From Chloroflexota bacterium (GTDB lineage Bacteria; Chloroflexota; Dehalococcoidia; Lucifugimonadales; Lucifugimonadaceae): 64,000 nt of DNA. Positions 44,454 through 54,253 of the stretch are shown piece after piece (positions within the stretch are counted from its first letter, which is position 1; the number at the start of each line of letters is the position of its first letter). Below the pieces are notes generated by a model, which saw only the letters and a program-made list of their open reading frames with translations, was not told where the DNA came from and ran no database searches. The stretch spans positions 1 through 64,000 of the forward strand of contig JAJCYY010000007.1 of the NCBI GenBank assembly GCA_029262735.1. Direction: 5' to 3'. The translations under genes and the position numbers were made by a program.

Positions 44454-45170
44454 ATGTCAGTATTTGTTCTTGTTCACGGTGCGTGGCACGGAGGATGGTG
44501 CTGGGACAGGGTCCGGCCGCTACTCGAATCTGAAGGTCACCGAGTTTTCACTCCGACGCTAACCGGGCTTGCTGAGCGCGCTCACCTGCTGACGCGTGAC
44601 GTCAACCTGTCGACGCACATCCGGGACGTTGTCGACCTGATAGTGGACGAGGACCTTCACGATGTCGTCCTGGTCGGCCACAGCTATGCCGGACAGGTGA
44701 TTTCTGGCGTTGTGAGACACGTCAGAGACCGGTTGCGGCACGTTGCGTACCTCGATGCGAACTTTCCGCTGGATGGAGAGACGGGTCTCGAGGCAGGTTT
44801 GGCATATGACCTGAAAACCTGGGCTGATCAAGGTGGAGACGGGTGGCGAATTCCGGTGCCTAAGCCTGTGAAAGGGAGCTTAATGGGTGTCGCCGAACCT
44901 TCAGATGTGCAGTGGCTTCTCACGCGTCTTACGGATCATCCACTGGCCACATTTGAAGAGCAGGTTAGCCTGGACCCCGACGATCCGTTTCCGATTCCGG
45001 GGTCGTATATTCGCTGCACCACCCGAGGGATGAGGCGGGCGGGCCCAGAACGGAACGCCGAGCGGGTACAGAGGATGGGCTGGCCTGTGATGGAGATCGA
45101 GACGGGCCACGACGTGATGATCACCGAGCCGGAACGGACCGCGGAGTTTTTGCTCCAAGCAGCAAGTTGA
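44454..45170 (+). CDS. Alpha/beta hydrolase, plant methylesterase-like
   Basis: A 238-residue hydrolase. The oxyanion region is VLVHGAWHGGWCWDRV near 6-21. The nucleophile is Ser79 or so in VLVGHSYAGQVISGV, and the last catalytic residue is His in IETGHDVMITEPERT. The short cap and HGAWHGGW line place it near salicylate/hydroxynitrile-lyase-type methylesterases. The substrate is unknown. CAGGGG (44443-44448) before ATG 44454 is a modest ribosome site. Stand-alone gene. Confidence 0.87.
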   Translation: MSVFVLVHGAWHGGWCWDRVRPLLESEGHRVFTPTLTGLAERAHLLTRDVNLSTHIRDVVDLIVDEDLHDVVLVGHSYAGQVISGVVRHVRDRLRHVAYLDANFPLDGETGLEAGLAYDLKTWADQGGDGWRIPVPKPVKGSLMGVAEPSDVQWLLTRLTDHPLATFEEQVSLDPDDPFPIPGSYIRCTTRGMRRAGPERNAERVQRMGWPVMEIETGHDVMITEPERTAEFLLQAAS

Positions 45171-45246
45171 ACGGTCCGCACGTCGTAATTTGACGGATCT
45201 CGTCACCTCACACGGCCCATCTTCTCCACCAACTGCCATCCACCTG

Positions 45247-45275
45247 TTGACACTTCGCCTGCCTGTTCCTAGAAT
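45247..45275 (+). promoter_or_regulatory. Strong sigma70 promoter of groESL
   Basis: A perfect -35 TTGACA (45247-45252), exactly 17 bases, then -10 TAGAAT (45270-45275). Transcription would start near 45282, giving a leader of about 370 bases before groES. Confidence 0.85.
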
Positions 45276-45285
45276 TCGTCGCTGT

Positions 45286-45312
45286 CTGGCACTCGCGCGC
45301 GTCGACTGCCAA
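45286..45312 (+). promoter_or_regulatory. CIRCE operator (HrcA site)
   Basis: CTGGCACTC (45286-45294), nine-base spacer, GACTGCCAA (45304-45312): the 9-9-9 layout of CIRCE, with arms differing from TTAGCACTC/GAGTGCTAA at two and three positions. It lies just after the predicted start of transcription, where HrcA binding would block the polymerase. A further half-site-like TGGTGCTAA is at 45320-45328. hrcA itself is not in this window. Confidence 0.82.
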
Positions 45313-45655
45313 CACATTTTGGTGCTAAAACTTTCGCGGTGGGCTGCTGGCGGCATGACCGGATTGCAGAGCCGTTTGCAGTTGACACACCCTTGGAGTT
45401 GAGCCTCTGGAAGGCCGGTAGAAACCCCGGCATTGAGGCTGCTAACCGTCGACGCTACATTTGCCAGTGTGGCTTGTGTCCCTGCTTTCAGGTCTGTCCG
45501 GATCTGAAGACCCTGTTAGGTAACAGGTTCCTCTGTAGGGACGCGGCAGAGAGTGTCGTTTCGGAACGACCGGCTAAGCCGGTCTGTTCGAGCGGCATTG
45601 AAGTGAAGACCGGATTGGAAACGATTTCGACCAGAACTAGAAGGAGATTTGTGCA
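45313..45655 (+). other. Long untranslated leader of groESL
   Basis: No convincing gene. It contains CCTGTTA/TAACAGG (45512-45527) and a GACCGGC-TAA-GCCGGTC hairpin (45568-45584) overlapping TCGTT-TCGG-AACGA (45556-45569). No T-run follows, so these are not terminators. A 110-codon frame runs through it but has no start signal and ends inside groES. Confidence 0.5.
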
Positions 45656-45952
45656 GTGGCTCTTAATCTGAAGCCCCTGGCAGACCGAGTGGTGATTGAG
45701 CCGCTGGACGATGAGGCTTCAACAAGCCCCGGCGGCATCATCATTCCGGACACTGCCAAAGAGAAGCCCCAGGCTGGCAAGGTGGTCGCGGCAGGCCCCG
45801 GCCGGACCACGGATACCGGCCAGCTCATCAAGCTCGATGTCAAAAAGGGCGACACGGTCGTCTATTCGAAGTACGCAGGCACCGAGTACGCCGTTGGCGG
45901 AACCGAGTACCTGATCCTACGAGAGAGCGACATCCTCGCAGTCATCGGCTAG
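45656..45952 (+). CDS. groS: Co-chaperonin GroES
   Basis: A 98-residue co-chaperonin, normal length. It starts [17 protein letters not shown], has the mobile loop [18 protein letters not shown] and [14 protein letters not shown], and ends [14 protein letters not shown]. It caps the GroEL ring during protein folding in the cytosol. The start is GTG 45656 with AAGGAG nine to ten bases upstream. The groEL gene follows after 65 bases under the same CIRCE-controlled promoter. Confidence 0.97.
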   Translation: MALNLKPLADRVVIEPLDDEASTSPGGIIIPDTAKEKPQAGKVVAAGPGRTTDTGQLIKLDVKKGDTVVYSKYAGTEYAVGGTEYLILRESDILAVIG

Positions 45953-46017
45953 AACTCTGCCTCGACAAGAGGCACTAGCCGGATCGCAAACATTGGCGTC
46001 ATTAAACGGAGAAAGAA

Positions 46018-47646
46018 ATGCCAGCAAAGGATCTAAAGTTCAGCGAGGATGCTCGAACCCGCCTCAAGGCAGGTATCGATGTCCTGGCCAACACCCTCAA
46101 GGTGACTCTCGGCCCGCGTGGCCGGAACATCATCGTTGACAAGAAGTTCGGCCCCCCGCAGGTCAACTCGGACGGCGTGACCATCGCCAAGGAGATCGAC
46201 CTCGAGGACCCGTTCGAGAACATGGGAGCACAGCTCCTGAAGGAAGCGTCCAAGAAGACGAACGACGATGCAGGTGACGGCACCACGACCTCAACCGTAC
46301 TGGCCCAGGCCATTATTGGTGAGGGCTTCAAGAACGTGGCGGCTGGAGCCGACCCAATGGCGTTGAAGCGCGGCATGGAGAAGGCGATGGAGACGGTCCG
46401 CGCCTCTATCAAGAAACAGTCCACCGCCGTCAAAGGCTCCGAGCAGATCTCAAACGTCGCGGTCGGTTCCGCTCATGACGACGAGATGGGCACCCTGATC
46501 GCTGGCGTGATGGAGAAGGTTGGCAAGGACGGCGTGATCACCGTCGACGAGTCAAAGTCTCTGTCTTACGAGACCGACTACGTTGAAGGAATGCAGTTCG
46601 ACCGCGGCTTCCTTTCACCTTACTTTGTGACGAATGCGGACAGTCAGGAAGCACAGCTTGAGAACCCGTACGTGCTGATCACGGACGGAAAGGTCTCGGC
46701 CGTTGCCGATCTTCTGCCTGTTCTGGAGAAGGTTCTCCAGTCCAAGCGGCCTCTGCTGCTGATTGCTGAGGATGTTGAGGGCGAGGCTCTCGCGACTCTG
46801 GTGGTCAACAAGCTGCGAGGGACGCTGAACATCGCCGCCGTCAAGGCGCCTGGTTTCGGTGATCGCCGCAAGGCCATGTTGCAGGACATCGCCATCCTGA
46901 CCGGTGCGAGCGTTATCTCAGAAGAGACCGGCCGCAAGCTGGACTCGGCTGCCCTAGATGATCTCGGTACCTGTGACCGCGTTGTGGTGAAGAAGGAAGA
47001 CACCACGGTTGTCGGCGGCACGGGCTCCAAGAGCGCCATCCAGGGCCGGATGAAGGAGATTCAGACACAGGTTGATGAGACGACGTCTGACTACGACCGC
47101 GAGAAGCTGCAGGAACGGCTGGCGAAGCTTTCCGGCGGTGTTGCGATCATCCGAGTCGGCGCTGCGACTGAGATCGAGATGAAGGAGAAGAAGCAGCGTG
47201 TTGAGGACGCTCTGTCCGCCACGCGCGCTGCCGTTGAAGAGGGAATTGTCCCGGGTGGCGGCACAGTCCTGATCAGGGCTTCCGATGCACTTGCCAAGCT
47301 TGCGTTGGATAACAATGACGAGCAGACCGGTGTGGAGATTCTCCGCAAGTCCTTGCTCGCTCCGATCCGCATCATCGCAGCCAACTCCGGCTTCGAGGGC
47401 GCAGTGATCCTGGAGAAGGTTTCCGAGAGCAAGAAGAAGAACTTCGGGTTCGACGCCGGAGTCGGCGAGTTCGGTGACATGCTCGAGATGGGCATCATCG
47501 ACCCGGCAAAGGTGACGCGGGCCGCTGTCGAGAATGCGGTTTCGGTCGCTGGCATGATCCTGACTACGGAGGCTCTGATTACTGAGCAGCCGGAGAAGGA
47601 GATGGCCGGACCGCCAATGCCTCCGGGCGGCGGGATGGACTTCTAA
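46018..47646 (+). CDS. groL: Chaperonin GroEL
   Basis: A 542-residue chaperonin, normal length. It has [21 protein letters not shown] near the start, the ATP site [18 protein letters not shown] near 85, and [16 protein letters not shown] in the equatorial domain. The tail is [12 protein letters not shown] rather than a repeated GGM motif. It forms the double-ring folding chamber with GroES. GGAGAAAG precedes the ATG. A perfect terminator follows 47 bases after the stop. This is the only groEL in the window; some relatives carry several. Confidence 0.98.
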   Translation: MPAKDLKFSEDARTRLKAGIDVLANTLKVTLGPRGRNIIVDKKFGPPQVNSDGVTIAKEIDLEDPFENMGAQLLKEASKKTNDDAGDGTTTSTVLAQAIIGEGFKNVAAGADPMALKRGMEKAMETVRASIKKQSTAVKGSEQISNVAVGSAHDDEMGTLIAGVMEKVGKDGVITVDESKSLSYETDYVEGMQFDRGFLSPYFVTNADSQEAQLENPYVLITDGKVSAVADLLPVLEKVLQSKRPLLLIAEDVEGEALATLVVNKLRGTLNIAAVKAPGFGDRRKAMLQDIAILTGASVISEETGRKLDSAALDDLGTCDRVVVKKEDTTVVGGTGSKSAIQGRMKEIQTQVDETTSDYDREKLQERLAKLSGGVAIIRVGAATEIEMKEKKQRVEDALSATRAAVEEGIVPGGGTVLIRASDALAKLALDNNDEQTGVEILRKSLLAPIRIIAANSGFEGAVILEKVSESKKKNFGFDAGVGEFGDMLEMGIIDPAKVTRAAVENAVSVAGMILTTEALITEQPEKEMAGPPMPPGGGMDF

Positions 47647-47693
47647 GGACGCTCAAGCGGCTGTGGCCGCAAAGTGTTTTATCAGAACATCAG

Positions 47694-47730
47694 AAACCGG
47701 CCGGGTGCGAATCCCGGCCGGTTTTCTTTT
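47694..47730 (+). terminator. Rho-independent terminator of groESL
   Basis: A 12-base-pair perfect stem (47694-47705 with 47713-47724, AAACCGGCCGGG side) closes a seven-base loop TGCGAAT and runs into TTTTCTTTT. Confidence 0.93.
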
Positions 47731-47999
47731 GCCCGGCGAATAAGCCGACGGGAGCCGACTGTTCTGTTCCTGATGATCGAGTCTTTCGTCGCTTGCTTGA
47801 ACCGAATAGCGGACGCGTCTGCGTTATGTCAAGAAAAGACCTTGTCGCACGTCGTTTTCGTATACATGGGGCACACAGAGAATCATGCTGTGACAGGCAC
47901 ACTTGACGAATATTAGTGACCGGGAGCATGATTTCGTCGGCCAATAGTTGTAAAATGATGCGTGCCCGATTTTCGGATGGTCACGGTAGTCACAAAGCA

Positions 48000-48905
48000 A
48001 TGAATGCGTCACTGATCAGATTCTTCCGCAATTCCGGTCATAGCACCCGGTTTTTTGCGACGCGCGAAGTTCTGATTCTATTCAGCACCTACCTCGTCTA
48101 CTCGATCTCCAAGAACCTGATCGACTCGACACCTATTCTCCAGGCGTTCAGCAACGCGTGGTCACTGGTTGCGCTGGAAAAGCAACTTGGCATCGCTCAC
48201 GAAGCCACTATCCAGGTCTGGGCGAGCCTCTATTCGACCGGGTTCCTGCACTTCCTAGCATATTTCTACTCCGTTGGCCTCTGGGTGGCGCTGCTTGGAT
48301 CGGCTGCGTTCCTGTTCATTCGCAACCGCCGTCTGTACTGGTCGATGCGGAACATGTACCTGCTGACGATGATCCTGGCTGTGATCATCTTTGCCGTTTA
48401 CCCGCTGGCTCCGCCGCGTATGCTGCCCGGTTACGGCATGGCGGATGTGGCCAGCATGCTGGGGCTGCTCCCGAAAGAAGGCTCACGCTCGTTCTTTGGA
48501 TACAACGAGTTCGCGGCAATGCCGAGTTTGCACATCGCATGGTCTTCGCTGATCGCGCTTGCATGGTTCAAGCTCGGATGGAAGTGGGGCAAGGTGGTGA
48601 GCGTCATCTACTTCTCGCTCATGACGCTTGCTGTCATCGCAACGGCCAATCACTACGTGCTTGATGTCGTGGCGGGTGTGCTGCTGCTGTTGTTCGTGAT
48701 GTGGCTTGTGGGTCTTCCGGCGAGCGTCAAGAAGATGCTTGAGTACAGGGATTTGAAGGATCTGCGTGACCAGATGTTGAGCTGGCCGCATCAGTTTCCG
48801 GAGAGCGGATTCCGCATGGGCTACCACCGCAAGATCGACCCGGTCACGGTTCCTGTTGACCGAGGGGCGCCGGTGCACGATATCGCCTGGCGGATCGTGA
48901 ACTAG
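48000..48905 (+). CDS. PAP2 family membrane phosphatase (AUR1-like)
   Basis: A membrane protein of 301 residues from ATG 48000, with about six helices. Conserved PAP2 pieces are YPLAPPRMLPGYG, the AAMPSLHIAWSSL motif and IATANHYVLDVVAG, which together give the catalytic His, His and Asp of the inositolphosphorylceramide-synthase-like PAP2 subfamily. It probably removes phosphate from, or transfers head groups between, lipids or polyprenyl phosphates. The frame is open to 47916, and ATGs at 47928, 47955 and 47958 are alternatives; none has a clear ribosome site. The 350 bases between groEL and this gene hold only the groESL terminator. Confidence 0.8.
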   Translation: MNASLIRFFRNSGHSTRFFATREVLILFSTYLVYSISKNLIDSTPILQAFSNAWSLVALEKQLGIAHEATIQVWASLYSTGFLHFLAYFYSVGLWVALLGSAAFLFIRNRRLYWSMRNMYLLTMILAVIIFAVYPLAPPRMLPGYGMADVASMLGLLPKEGSRSFFGYNEFAAMPSLHIAWSSLIALAWFKLGWKWGKVVSVIYFSLMTLAVIATANHYVLDVVAGVLLLLFVMWLVGLPASVKKMLEYRDLKDLRDQMLSWPHQFPESGFRMGYHRKIDPVTVPVDRGAPVHDIAWRIVN

Positions 48906-48984
48906 CGGGTCAATTCTCCTTACCTCATCTCGGATACCCGCTGTACGGGCAGGCACTAAAAAAATGTGCGTCGGCCGATCTCAA

Positions 48985-49245
48985 TCGCAATCGCAATCTG
49001 ATAGGGGCGCTGCTTGCCGCGCCCGTTAACGGCTTCGCCGTTACGACGACTCACCCGCTAATTCTCTCCAGATTGGGAGGGAGACGTTTGCCGTTTTGAG
49101 CTTCATCCTGAGCCAGTCGAAGGGTTGATTCAGAATCTCTCGGGTGTCCATAGATGAGCGGTGTGGTGGTTCGGTGAATGCTCGAATAGACAACCGTAAT
49201 CCAATGCCCGGTAAGATCCCTCCGCTGCGGTCGGGATGACAAGTT
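48985..49245. repeat. Composite dispersed repeat, copy 3
   Basis: Shares pieces with the other two copies: AGGGGCGCTGCTTGCCGCGC (from about 49004), ACTCACCCGCTAATTCTCTCC, CATCCTGAGCCAGTCGAAGG and a right end, GATCCCTCC...GGGATGAC (49215-49240), that matches 17853-17878. It lies in the 643-base gap after the PAP2 gene. No coding potential. Confidence 0.7.
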
Positions 49246-49375
49246 TTGACAAGTTCAGAACGACCATTCTCAAAAATACTCGAAACTTCTCCCCTACACG
49301 GCAGCGAGTTGCCTGGTACTGCCGTTGTGTACCGGTTGCATCCAGCCTGTGTGAGTGACAACCGTCTCATCCGAT

Positions 49376-49453
49376 CGGTTGGGCCATTGTTAAACTGGCC
49401 TCGCACGGGCGCTACGTGAAGCGCGTAACGTGCCCATGCGTTTGGCCCAATCG
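49376..49453 (+). other. Nested inverted repeat upstream of the SbcD-like gene
   Basis: Outer arms CGGTTGGGCCA (49376-49386) and TGGCCCAATCG (49443-49453) pair over 11 positions, with one G-U. Inside, GGGC and TACG segments pair with CGTA and GCCC. A TAAACT -10-like box (49391-49396) lies within. It could be a structured leader or a protein site about 100 bases before the downstream start. Confidence 0.35.
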
Positions 49454-49548
49454 TTGCGGCAATAGACCGCACCTGGCTCCAATCAACCCGGCAAGACAAG
49501 ACCTTCAACAGCGCCCCAGGGTCAGCGCCAGGGCATCGAGAACCCGCA

Positions 49549-50802
49549 TTGCAACCATTCCGCTTCGTACATGCAGCAGATCTGCACATCGACAGTCCGT
49601 TCCGCGGACTGCATGACGTGGATAAGCGCGTTGGTGAGCGATTGCGAGAATCGACCTTCGAGGCGTTCAGGAACCTGATCGACCTGTGCATTGACGAACA
49701 GGTGGACTTTCTCGTCATTGCTGGCGACATCTACGACGGCGCTGATCGAAGCGTCAGGGCTCAGCTTCGCTTCCGTGACGGCATGCGGCGGCTTTCTGAA
49801 GCGGGCATCGCCGCATACATCGTTCACGGCAATCACGACCCTCTCGACGGCTGGCTCTCGGCTATCACCTGGCCTGAAGGCGTGCATGTGTTTGGGCCGG
49901 AGCCGGAGTGGAAGACGGTGGAGCTGAACGGTGAGCCGCTGGCCGCGATCCAGGGCGTTTCATTCCCGACTCGTGAGGTGCGAGAGAACCTGGTCGCCCG
50001 CTTCGAAACGCCTGAAGTGAATTCACCCTTTACGATCGGCCTGCTGCACTGCAACGTTGGCGGAAACACAGATCACGACAACTATGCACCGTGCACATTG
50101 GATGACCTGAAGCTCACTGCGCTGGACTACTGGGCGCTCGGCCACGTCCACACTCGCCAGACGCTGCGCCGCCAGAACCCTGCCGTGGTCTACCCTGGCA
50201 ACATCCAGGGCCGCCACCCGAACGAAGCCGGGCAGCGCGGCTGCCTGATGGTTGATGTGAGCGGAGAAGGTTTGATCAACACGCGGTTCCAGGCACTGGA
50301 TGTCGTGCGCTGGGAGCCTGCCGAGGTCGACATTTCTGACATCGGCACGCTGGACCGTCTCGAAGATGCTATTCAGCAGAAGCTGGACGACCTTGGAGTC
50401 AAGGCCGAGGGGCGGGATGTGGTCTGCAGCCTGAGCCTTGTTGGCCGCGGGCCGCTACACACCGAGCTTGTGAGGCAGGGCGCTGTTATCGATCTGCTTA
50501 CCGAACTGAGGGCAACGGCTTCGGAATCGCCGTGGGTGTGGGTCGAGCGCGTTTACGATCGGACTAGGCCTGAGCTTGACCTGGACAGCCGGTCGGAGGC
50601 TGACGATTTCCTTGGCGCCACGCTGCGTCGGGTTGATGAGGTGCTGGACGATCAAGAGAGCATGCAGGAGCTTGCCTCGGTTGTCGGCGAGGTTTTCACA
50701 GGTCGCAAAAACGGTCTACCCGCACCGACCGACGACCAGATACGTGCCTGGACCGCTGAAGCCCGCTGGCAGCTTGCCGAGCTGCTGGAGCCGGAGGAGT
50801 AG
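49549..50802 (+). CDS. YhaO/SbcD-like DNA repair metallophosphoesterase
   Basis: A 417-residue nuclease-family protein. Metallophosphoesterase motifs appear in order: FVHAADLHIDSPF (Asp11, His13), LVIAGDIYDGADR, YIVHGNHDPLDGW, and LGHVHTRQ with CNVGG before it. The C-terminal ~140 residues are the capping and partner-binding region. By family it cuts DNA ends together with an ATPase subunit, and the ATPase gene follows after eight bases, so this is a two-gene operon like Bacillus yhaO-yhaN. The start is TTG 49549, one residue before the conserved strand, with no clear ribosome site. Confidence 0.9.
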   Translation: MQPFRFVHAADLHIDSPFRGLHDVDKRVGERLRESTFEAFRNLIDLCIDEQVDFLVIAGDIYDGADRSVRAQLRFRDGMRRLSEAGIAAYIVHGNHDPLDGWLSAITWPEGVHVFGPEPEWKTVELNGEPLAAIQGVSFPTREVRENLVARFETPEVNSPFTIGLLHCNVGGNTDHDNYAPCTLDDLKLTALDYWALGHVHTRQTLRRQNPAVVYPGNIQGRHPNEAGQRGCLMVDVSGEGLINTRFQALDVVRWEPAEVDISDIGTLDRLEDAIQQKLDDLGVKAEGRDVVCSLSLVGRGPLHTELVRQGAVIDLLTELRATASESPWVWVERVYDRTRPELDLDSRSEADDFLGATLRRVDEVLDDQESMQELASVVGEVFTGRKNGLPAPTDDQIRAWTAEARWQLAELLEPEE

Positions 50803-50810
50803 CGGAAAAC

Positions 50811-53800
50811 ATGCGCATCACCCGGCTGCACATAGAGAATTTTGGACATTTCGCCAACCGCACCGTCGACCCGGTTGACGATGCCCTGACGGTTGTCCAC
50901 GGCCCGAACGAGGCAGGAAAATCGGCGTTGCGGGCGTTCATTCGCTCCACGCTGTTCGGATATCTCGACAAGAGAAGCCGGCAGTTCGCCTTCTACGACT
51001 ACCCGCCCGTGAACGGTGGAGTTGCATCCGGCGCGCTGGACATCGTCACCTCATCTAACGCCGCTTACACAGTGAGGCGAGAGAAGGGCCGCAACGGCGG
51101 GTCGGTGATCGTGAGCGGAGACGCGGACGGCGGGACCGAGCTTCTCGAAAGACTGCTCGACCGCATCGGCCCTGACCTCTACCAGAACCTGTTCAGCATC
51201 AGCCTGAGTGAGCTACAGGAGCTTTCCAGCCTGAACTCCCCTGAGATCAGGGACCGCATTTACTCGGTCGGTCTCGGCCTCTCGCGCGTCAGCCTGCCGG
51301 ACGCTGTGACGCAGGTCGACCGTGACATTCGCGCTCTACGCGGCCCGAAGTCCGGCTCCATTCGCAAGGCCGAAAAGGAGCTGCACGAATCGAGGGCGGA
51401 GCTTGAGGAGGCGCGCAGGGATCACGCGGTTTACGCAGATGTGGCGGCTCGCCTTGCTGACACCGAGGAGCGCATCGCATCGCAGCAGGACAGGCTGGAA
51501 GCGGCTCGAACGCAGCGTGAGCACCAGGGCCTGTCGATCAGTTTGCGTCCTCACTGGGAGCGACTGAACGGGCTTAACGAGCAGGTGACGCAGTTGCCGC
51601 AGTTACCTGATTTCCCGGGCAACGCAGAGCGCCAGATGGACGACTTCATCCTGCAGCACCGCAACCTGCGCGATCAGATGCAGCGCGGCGATGTGAAACA
51701 GGATGAGCGCACAGACGAGGTCCAGAACGTCCCAGTGATCGAACCTTTCGAAGACCGAGCAGCGCACATTCGCCGGTTGATTGCGGAGACCGAGCACTAC
51801 CGCAAGGCTGTTGAGGATTTACCCGGTGTGCAGACCAGCCTGAAGGTGGAAGAAGAGAAGTTCCAGCGTGACCTTGAGCTTCTTGGCGCTGATTGGAGCG
51901 AGGACGCTATCGAGAAGTTCGATGCGCCAGTGGATCTTCTGGCGGACCTCGAAGGTGCCGGAGCGCAGCTTGTCGAGACTGAGTCAGCATATAAAGAGGC
52001 TGAGGCAGAGGTTTCACGCCGCACCGACAGCAGGGACGACGTTGCTGAAGAGGTTTCACGCGCCGCCGCGACTCGGGATTCGGTGGAAGGCGTGCCTGAA
52101 CAGTCTTCGGACGAATTAGACAAGCGGCAGGAGAGACTCGGCCGGTTACGAGGCGCGCTTGCGGAGCGCTTCGGCACTAAGGGCGAGACGAACGACTCCG
52201 AGATGCAGCTTGCTGAATCGCTCAGTGAGGCAGACACGTTGAACATCGGCGGTTTCCTGGGCTCCATCTGGATCGCGGTGACGCTGATCCTTCTGTCGAT
52301 TTCAGTGATCGCTTTTGCCGTCTGGGACAAGGAGCTTGCTCCCGCCCTTCCAGGCCTTGGCGGGCTGGCAGCGGGAATCGTGATGATGATCCGTGCGCGC
52401 ACCAGCGGCCAGGGATTCGCTATCAAGGTCAGCCGCCCGACGATCACTGAGGCACGCACAATCCTGACGGAGCAGCGTGACGAGTTGAAGGCGAAGTTGG
52501 AGGAGTTGGACAAGGAGATCGGTGAGATTGCGGGCGAGTTCGGTATGCCGAAACAGCCTTCGTACCGCGATATCGAGGAGCAGGCTGCATCCATTGACCG
52601 TGCCGTTCACCGGAGAGTGCTGTTCGAGACTCGCGGCGCAGCAGCGGCCGAGGCGCAGGAGCGGCTCAAAGAGGCGGACGCCAGGTTGCAGGAGGTTTCG
52701 GACCACCGAACGCTTGCTTACAACAACTACGCCACGACTTACGCCCACTGGCAGGAGGTCCTGAAGAACGCAGGACTGCGGGACGATCTGAAGCCCGGGC
52801 AAGCGAACTCTGTGATGGAGCGGCTGCGATCTCTGAAGAGCCAGCTGCGGATCCTGGCGAGTTATCGTGAGCGCGTCGAGCAGATGATTTCGGCGATCGA
52901 GGATATCGAGTCCCGGCTGTCGGAAGCTCTTGAGCTAGCGAAGATGCCGTCGGCCGAGCATATGCAGGCGACTCCGGCTCTGACCACTCTTGCCGAGCGG
53001 TTCAGCGCACATGAGCTTGCGGTGCAGCGTCGAGAGGCGCTGATGGCTGAACTGAAGGACTGGATCACGCACCGCGATCTGCTTGAGCGGAGGATCAGTC
53101 AGCTCGACGGACAGATCCACGGACTGATGCGGCACGCCGAGACTGAGGATGAGGAAGAGTTCCGCACGACCGCCAGGCAGATGGAGCTGAGGTGGGCGAC
53201 CGAGGCAAAGATCGCTGAGTTGGTCGAATCGCACCCGCTGTTGGTCAACGATGAAGGTGGGGATCATCGGGAGAAGCTAGGGGCGAGTTCGCTGGGTGAG
53301 TTGAAGGCCCGGCTGGACCGTATCGATGATGAGGTGCGGGAGATCGAGCGTGAGCTCGGTGAGATGCAGCGTGAGCGTGGGGACCTTGAGCGGCAGCGTA
53401 AGCAGCTGGAGGATTCGTCGAAGGTGTCGGAGCTGCGTGCAAGGATCAATGTGCTTGAGGCCAATCTGCAGTCGGATGCGAGCCGTTGGGCGGTGCTCCG
53501 CATCGCAAGCCACCTGTTGGAGACGACGCGTGAGACCTTCCAGCGCGAGCGACAGCCTTCATTAATTCAGTCGGCTGGAAAGTATTTCGAGAAGTTGACT
53601 CTCGGCCGATACACACGAGTGGAGGCTGTGGTCGGTGAGCAGGACCTTGTCGTGTACGAGTCGGATGGGACTCACAAGAGCGTTGAGGGACTTTCACGGG
53701 GCACGGCTGAGCAGCTTTATCTTTCGATGCGGTTTGCGCTGATCGAGGAGTATTCGCGCAATGCCGAACCGATGCCGGTTGTGATGGACGATGTGCTGGT

Positions 53801-54014
53801 GAATTTTGATCCGGAGCGTGCACAGGCCGCCGCGGATGTGATAGCCGAGCTTTCTTCCCGCTTCCAGGTGCTGATGCTGACCTGTCACCCGCAGACGGTG
53901 TCGTATTTCAAGAATTCCTGTTCGGCGCAGGGCCGCCGCAAAGCAAAGCCGATGAGCGTGGTTGAGCTGCAGGAAGGCAGCTCCGAGGCGGGTCAGCTGA
54001 CGCTGGTCGGGTAG
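50811..54014 (+). CDS. YhaN/SbcC-like AAA ATPase with central membrane segment
   Basis: A 1067-residue SMC-like ATPase. It starts MRITRLHIENFGHF, with Walker A VHGPNEAGKSALRAF near 29-43. Long coiled coils follow from 180 to 460 and from 560 to 900. Between them lie two hydrophobic stretches (IWIAVTLILLSISVIAFAVW and LPGLGGLAAGIVMMI, near 485-525), as in YhaN, so it is probably membrane-associated. The C-terminus has the signature VEGLSRGTAEQLYLSMRFAL and Walker B PVVMDDVLVNFDPERA. It lacks the CxxC zinc hook of SbcC/Rad50. It works with the upstream nuclease on DNA ends. 239 bases with no gene follow. Confidence 0.9.
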   Translation: MRITRLHIENFGHFANRTVDPVDDALTVVHGPNEAGKSALRAFIRSTLFGYLDKRSRQFAFYDYPPVNGGVASGALDIVTSSNAAYTVRREKGRNGGSVIVSGDADGGTELLERLLDRIGPDLYQNLFSISLSELQELSSLNSPEIRDRIYSVGLGLSRVSLPDAVTQVDRDIRALRGPKSGSIRKAEKELHESRAELEEARRDHAVYADVAARLADTEERIASQQDRLEAARTQREHQGLSISLRPHWERLNGLNEQVTQLPQLPDFPGNAERQMDDFILQHRNLRDQMQRGDVKQDERTDEVQNVPVIEPFEDRAAHIRRLIAETEHYRKAVEDLPGVQTSLKVEEEKFQRDLELLGADWSEDAIEKFDAPVDLLADLEGAGAQLVETESAYKEAEAEVSRRTDSRDDVAEEVSRAAATRDSVEGVPEQSSDELDKRQERLGRLRGALAERFGTKGETNDSEMQLAESLSEADTLNIGGFLGSIWIAVTLILLSISVIAFAVWDKELAPALPGLGGLAAGIVMMIRARTSGQGFAIKVSRPTITEARTILTEQRDELKAKLEELDKEIGEIAGEFGMPKQPSYRDIEEQAASIDRAVHRRVLFETRGAAAAEAQERLKEADARLQEVSDHRTLAYNNYATTYAHWQEVLKNAGLRDDLKPGQANSVMERLRSLKSQLRILASYRERVEQMISAIEDIESRLSEALELAKMPSAEHMQATPALTTLAERFSAHELAVQRREALMAELKDWITHRDLLERRISQLDGQIHGLMRHAETEDEEEFRTTARQMELRWATEAKIAELVESHPLLVNDEGGDHREKLGASSLGELKARLDRIDDEVREIERELGEMQRERGDLERQRKQLEDSSKVSELRARINVLEANLQSDASRWAVLRIASHLLETTRETFQRERQPSLIQSAGKYFEKLTLGRYTRVEAVVGEQDLVVYESDGTHKSVEGLSRGTAEQLYLSMRFALIEEYSRNAEPMPVVMDDVLVNFDPERAQAAADVIAELSSRFQVLMLTCHPQTVSYFKNSCSAQGRRKAKPMSVVELQEGSSEAGQLTLVG

Positions 54015-54253
54015 CGAAGGCCGGGGCCTGAGACTGCGACGGAGAGCTCTGCTTCAAATTCTCGTCAGCGGTGCATCGTCGGCTTGATCAATTCGAACAC
54101 TGCGCCCTGCGGATTCTGTTGTGTAGTTAGCGGCGGATTCCGGGGGCTTGCCAGGCAATCCTGAAGGTACGTTCCAGACTGAGGTGAATCCAGTTGACTT
54201 GCAACGCTAGTTCGGGCACATGATCGTTTGCATGACGAGTTAGCGGACTGCGT

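Noticed and set aside
45339..45671. 110-codon open frame in the groESL leader with several cysteines
   Set aside because: Runs into groES in another frame, has no ribosome site and no family resemblance.
47694..47724. Possible tRNA T-arm (GGGTGCGAATCCC)
   Set aside because: No acceptor, D or anticodon arms around it; the perfect stem and T-run make it a terminator.
51797..52594. 265-codon - strand open frame inside the YhaN-like gene
   Set aside because: Ser/Arg-rich antisense shadow of coiled-coil codons.
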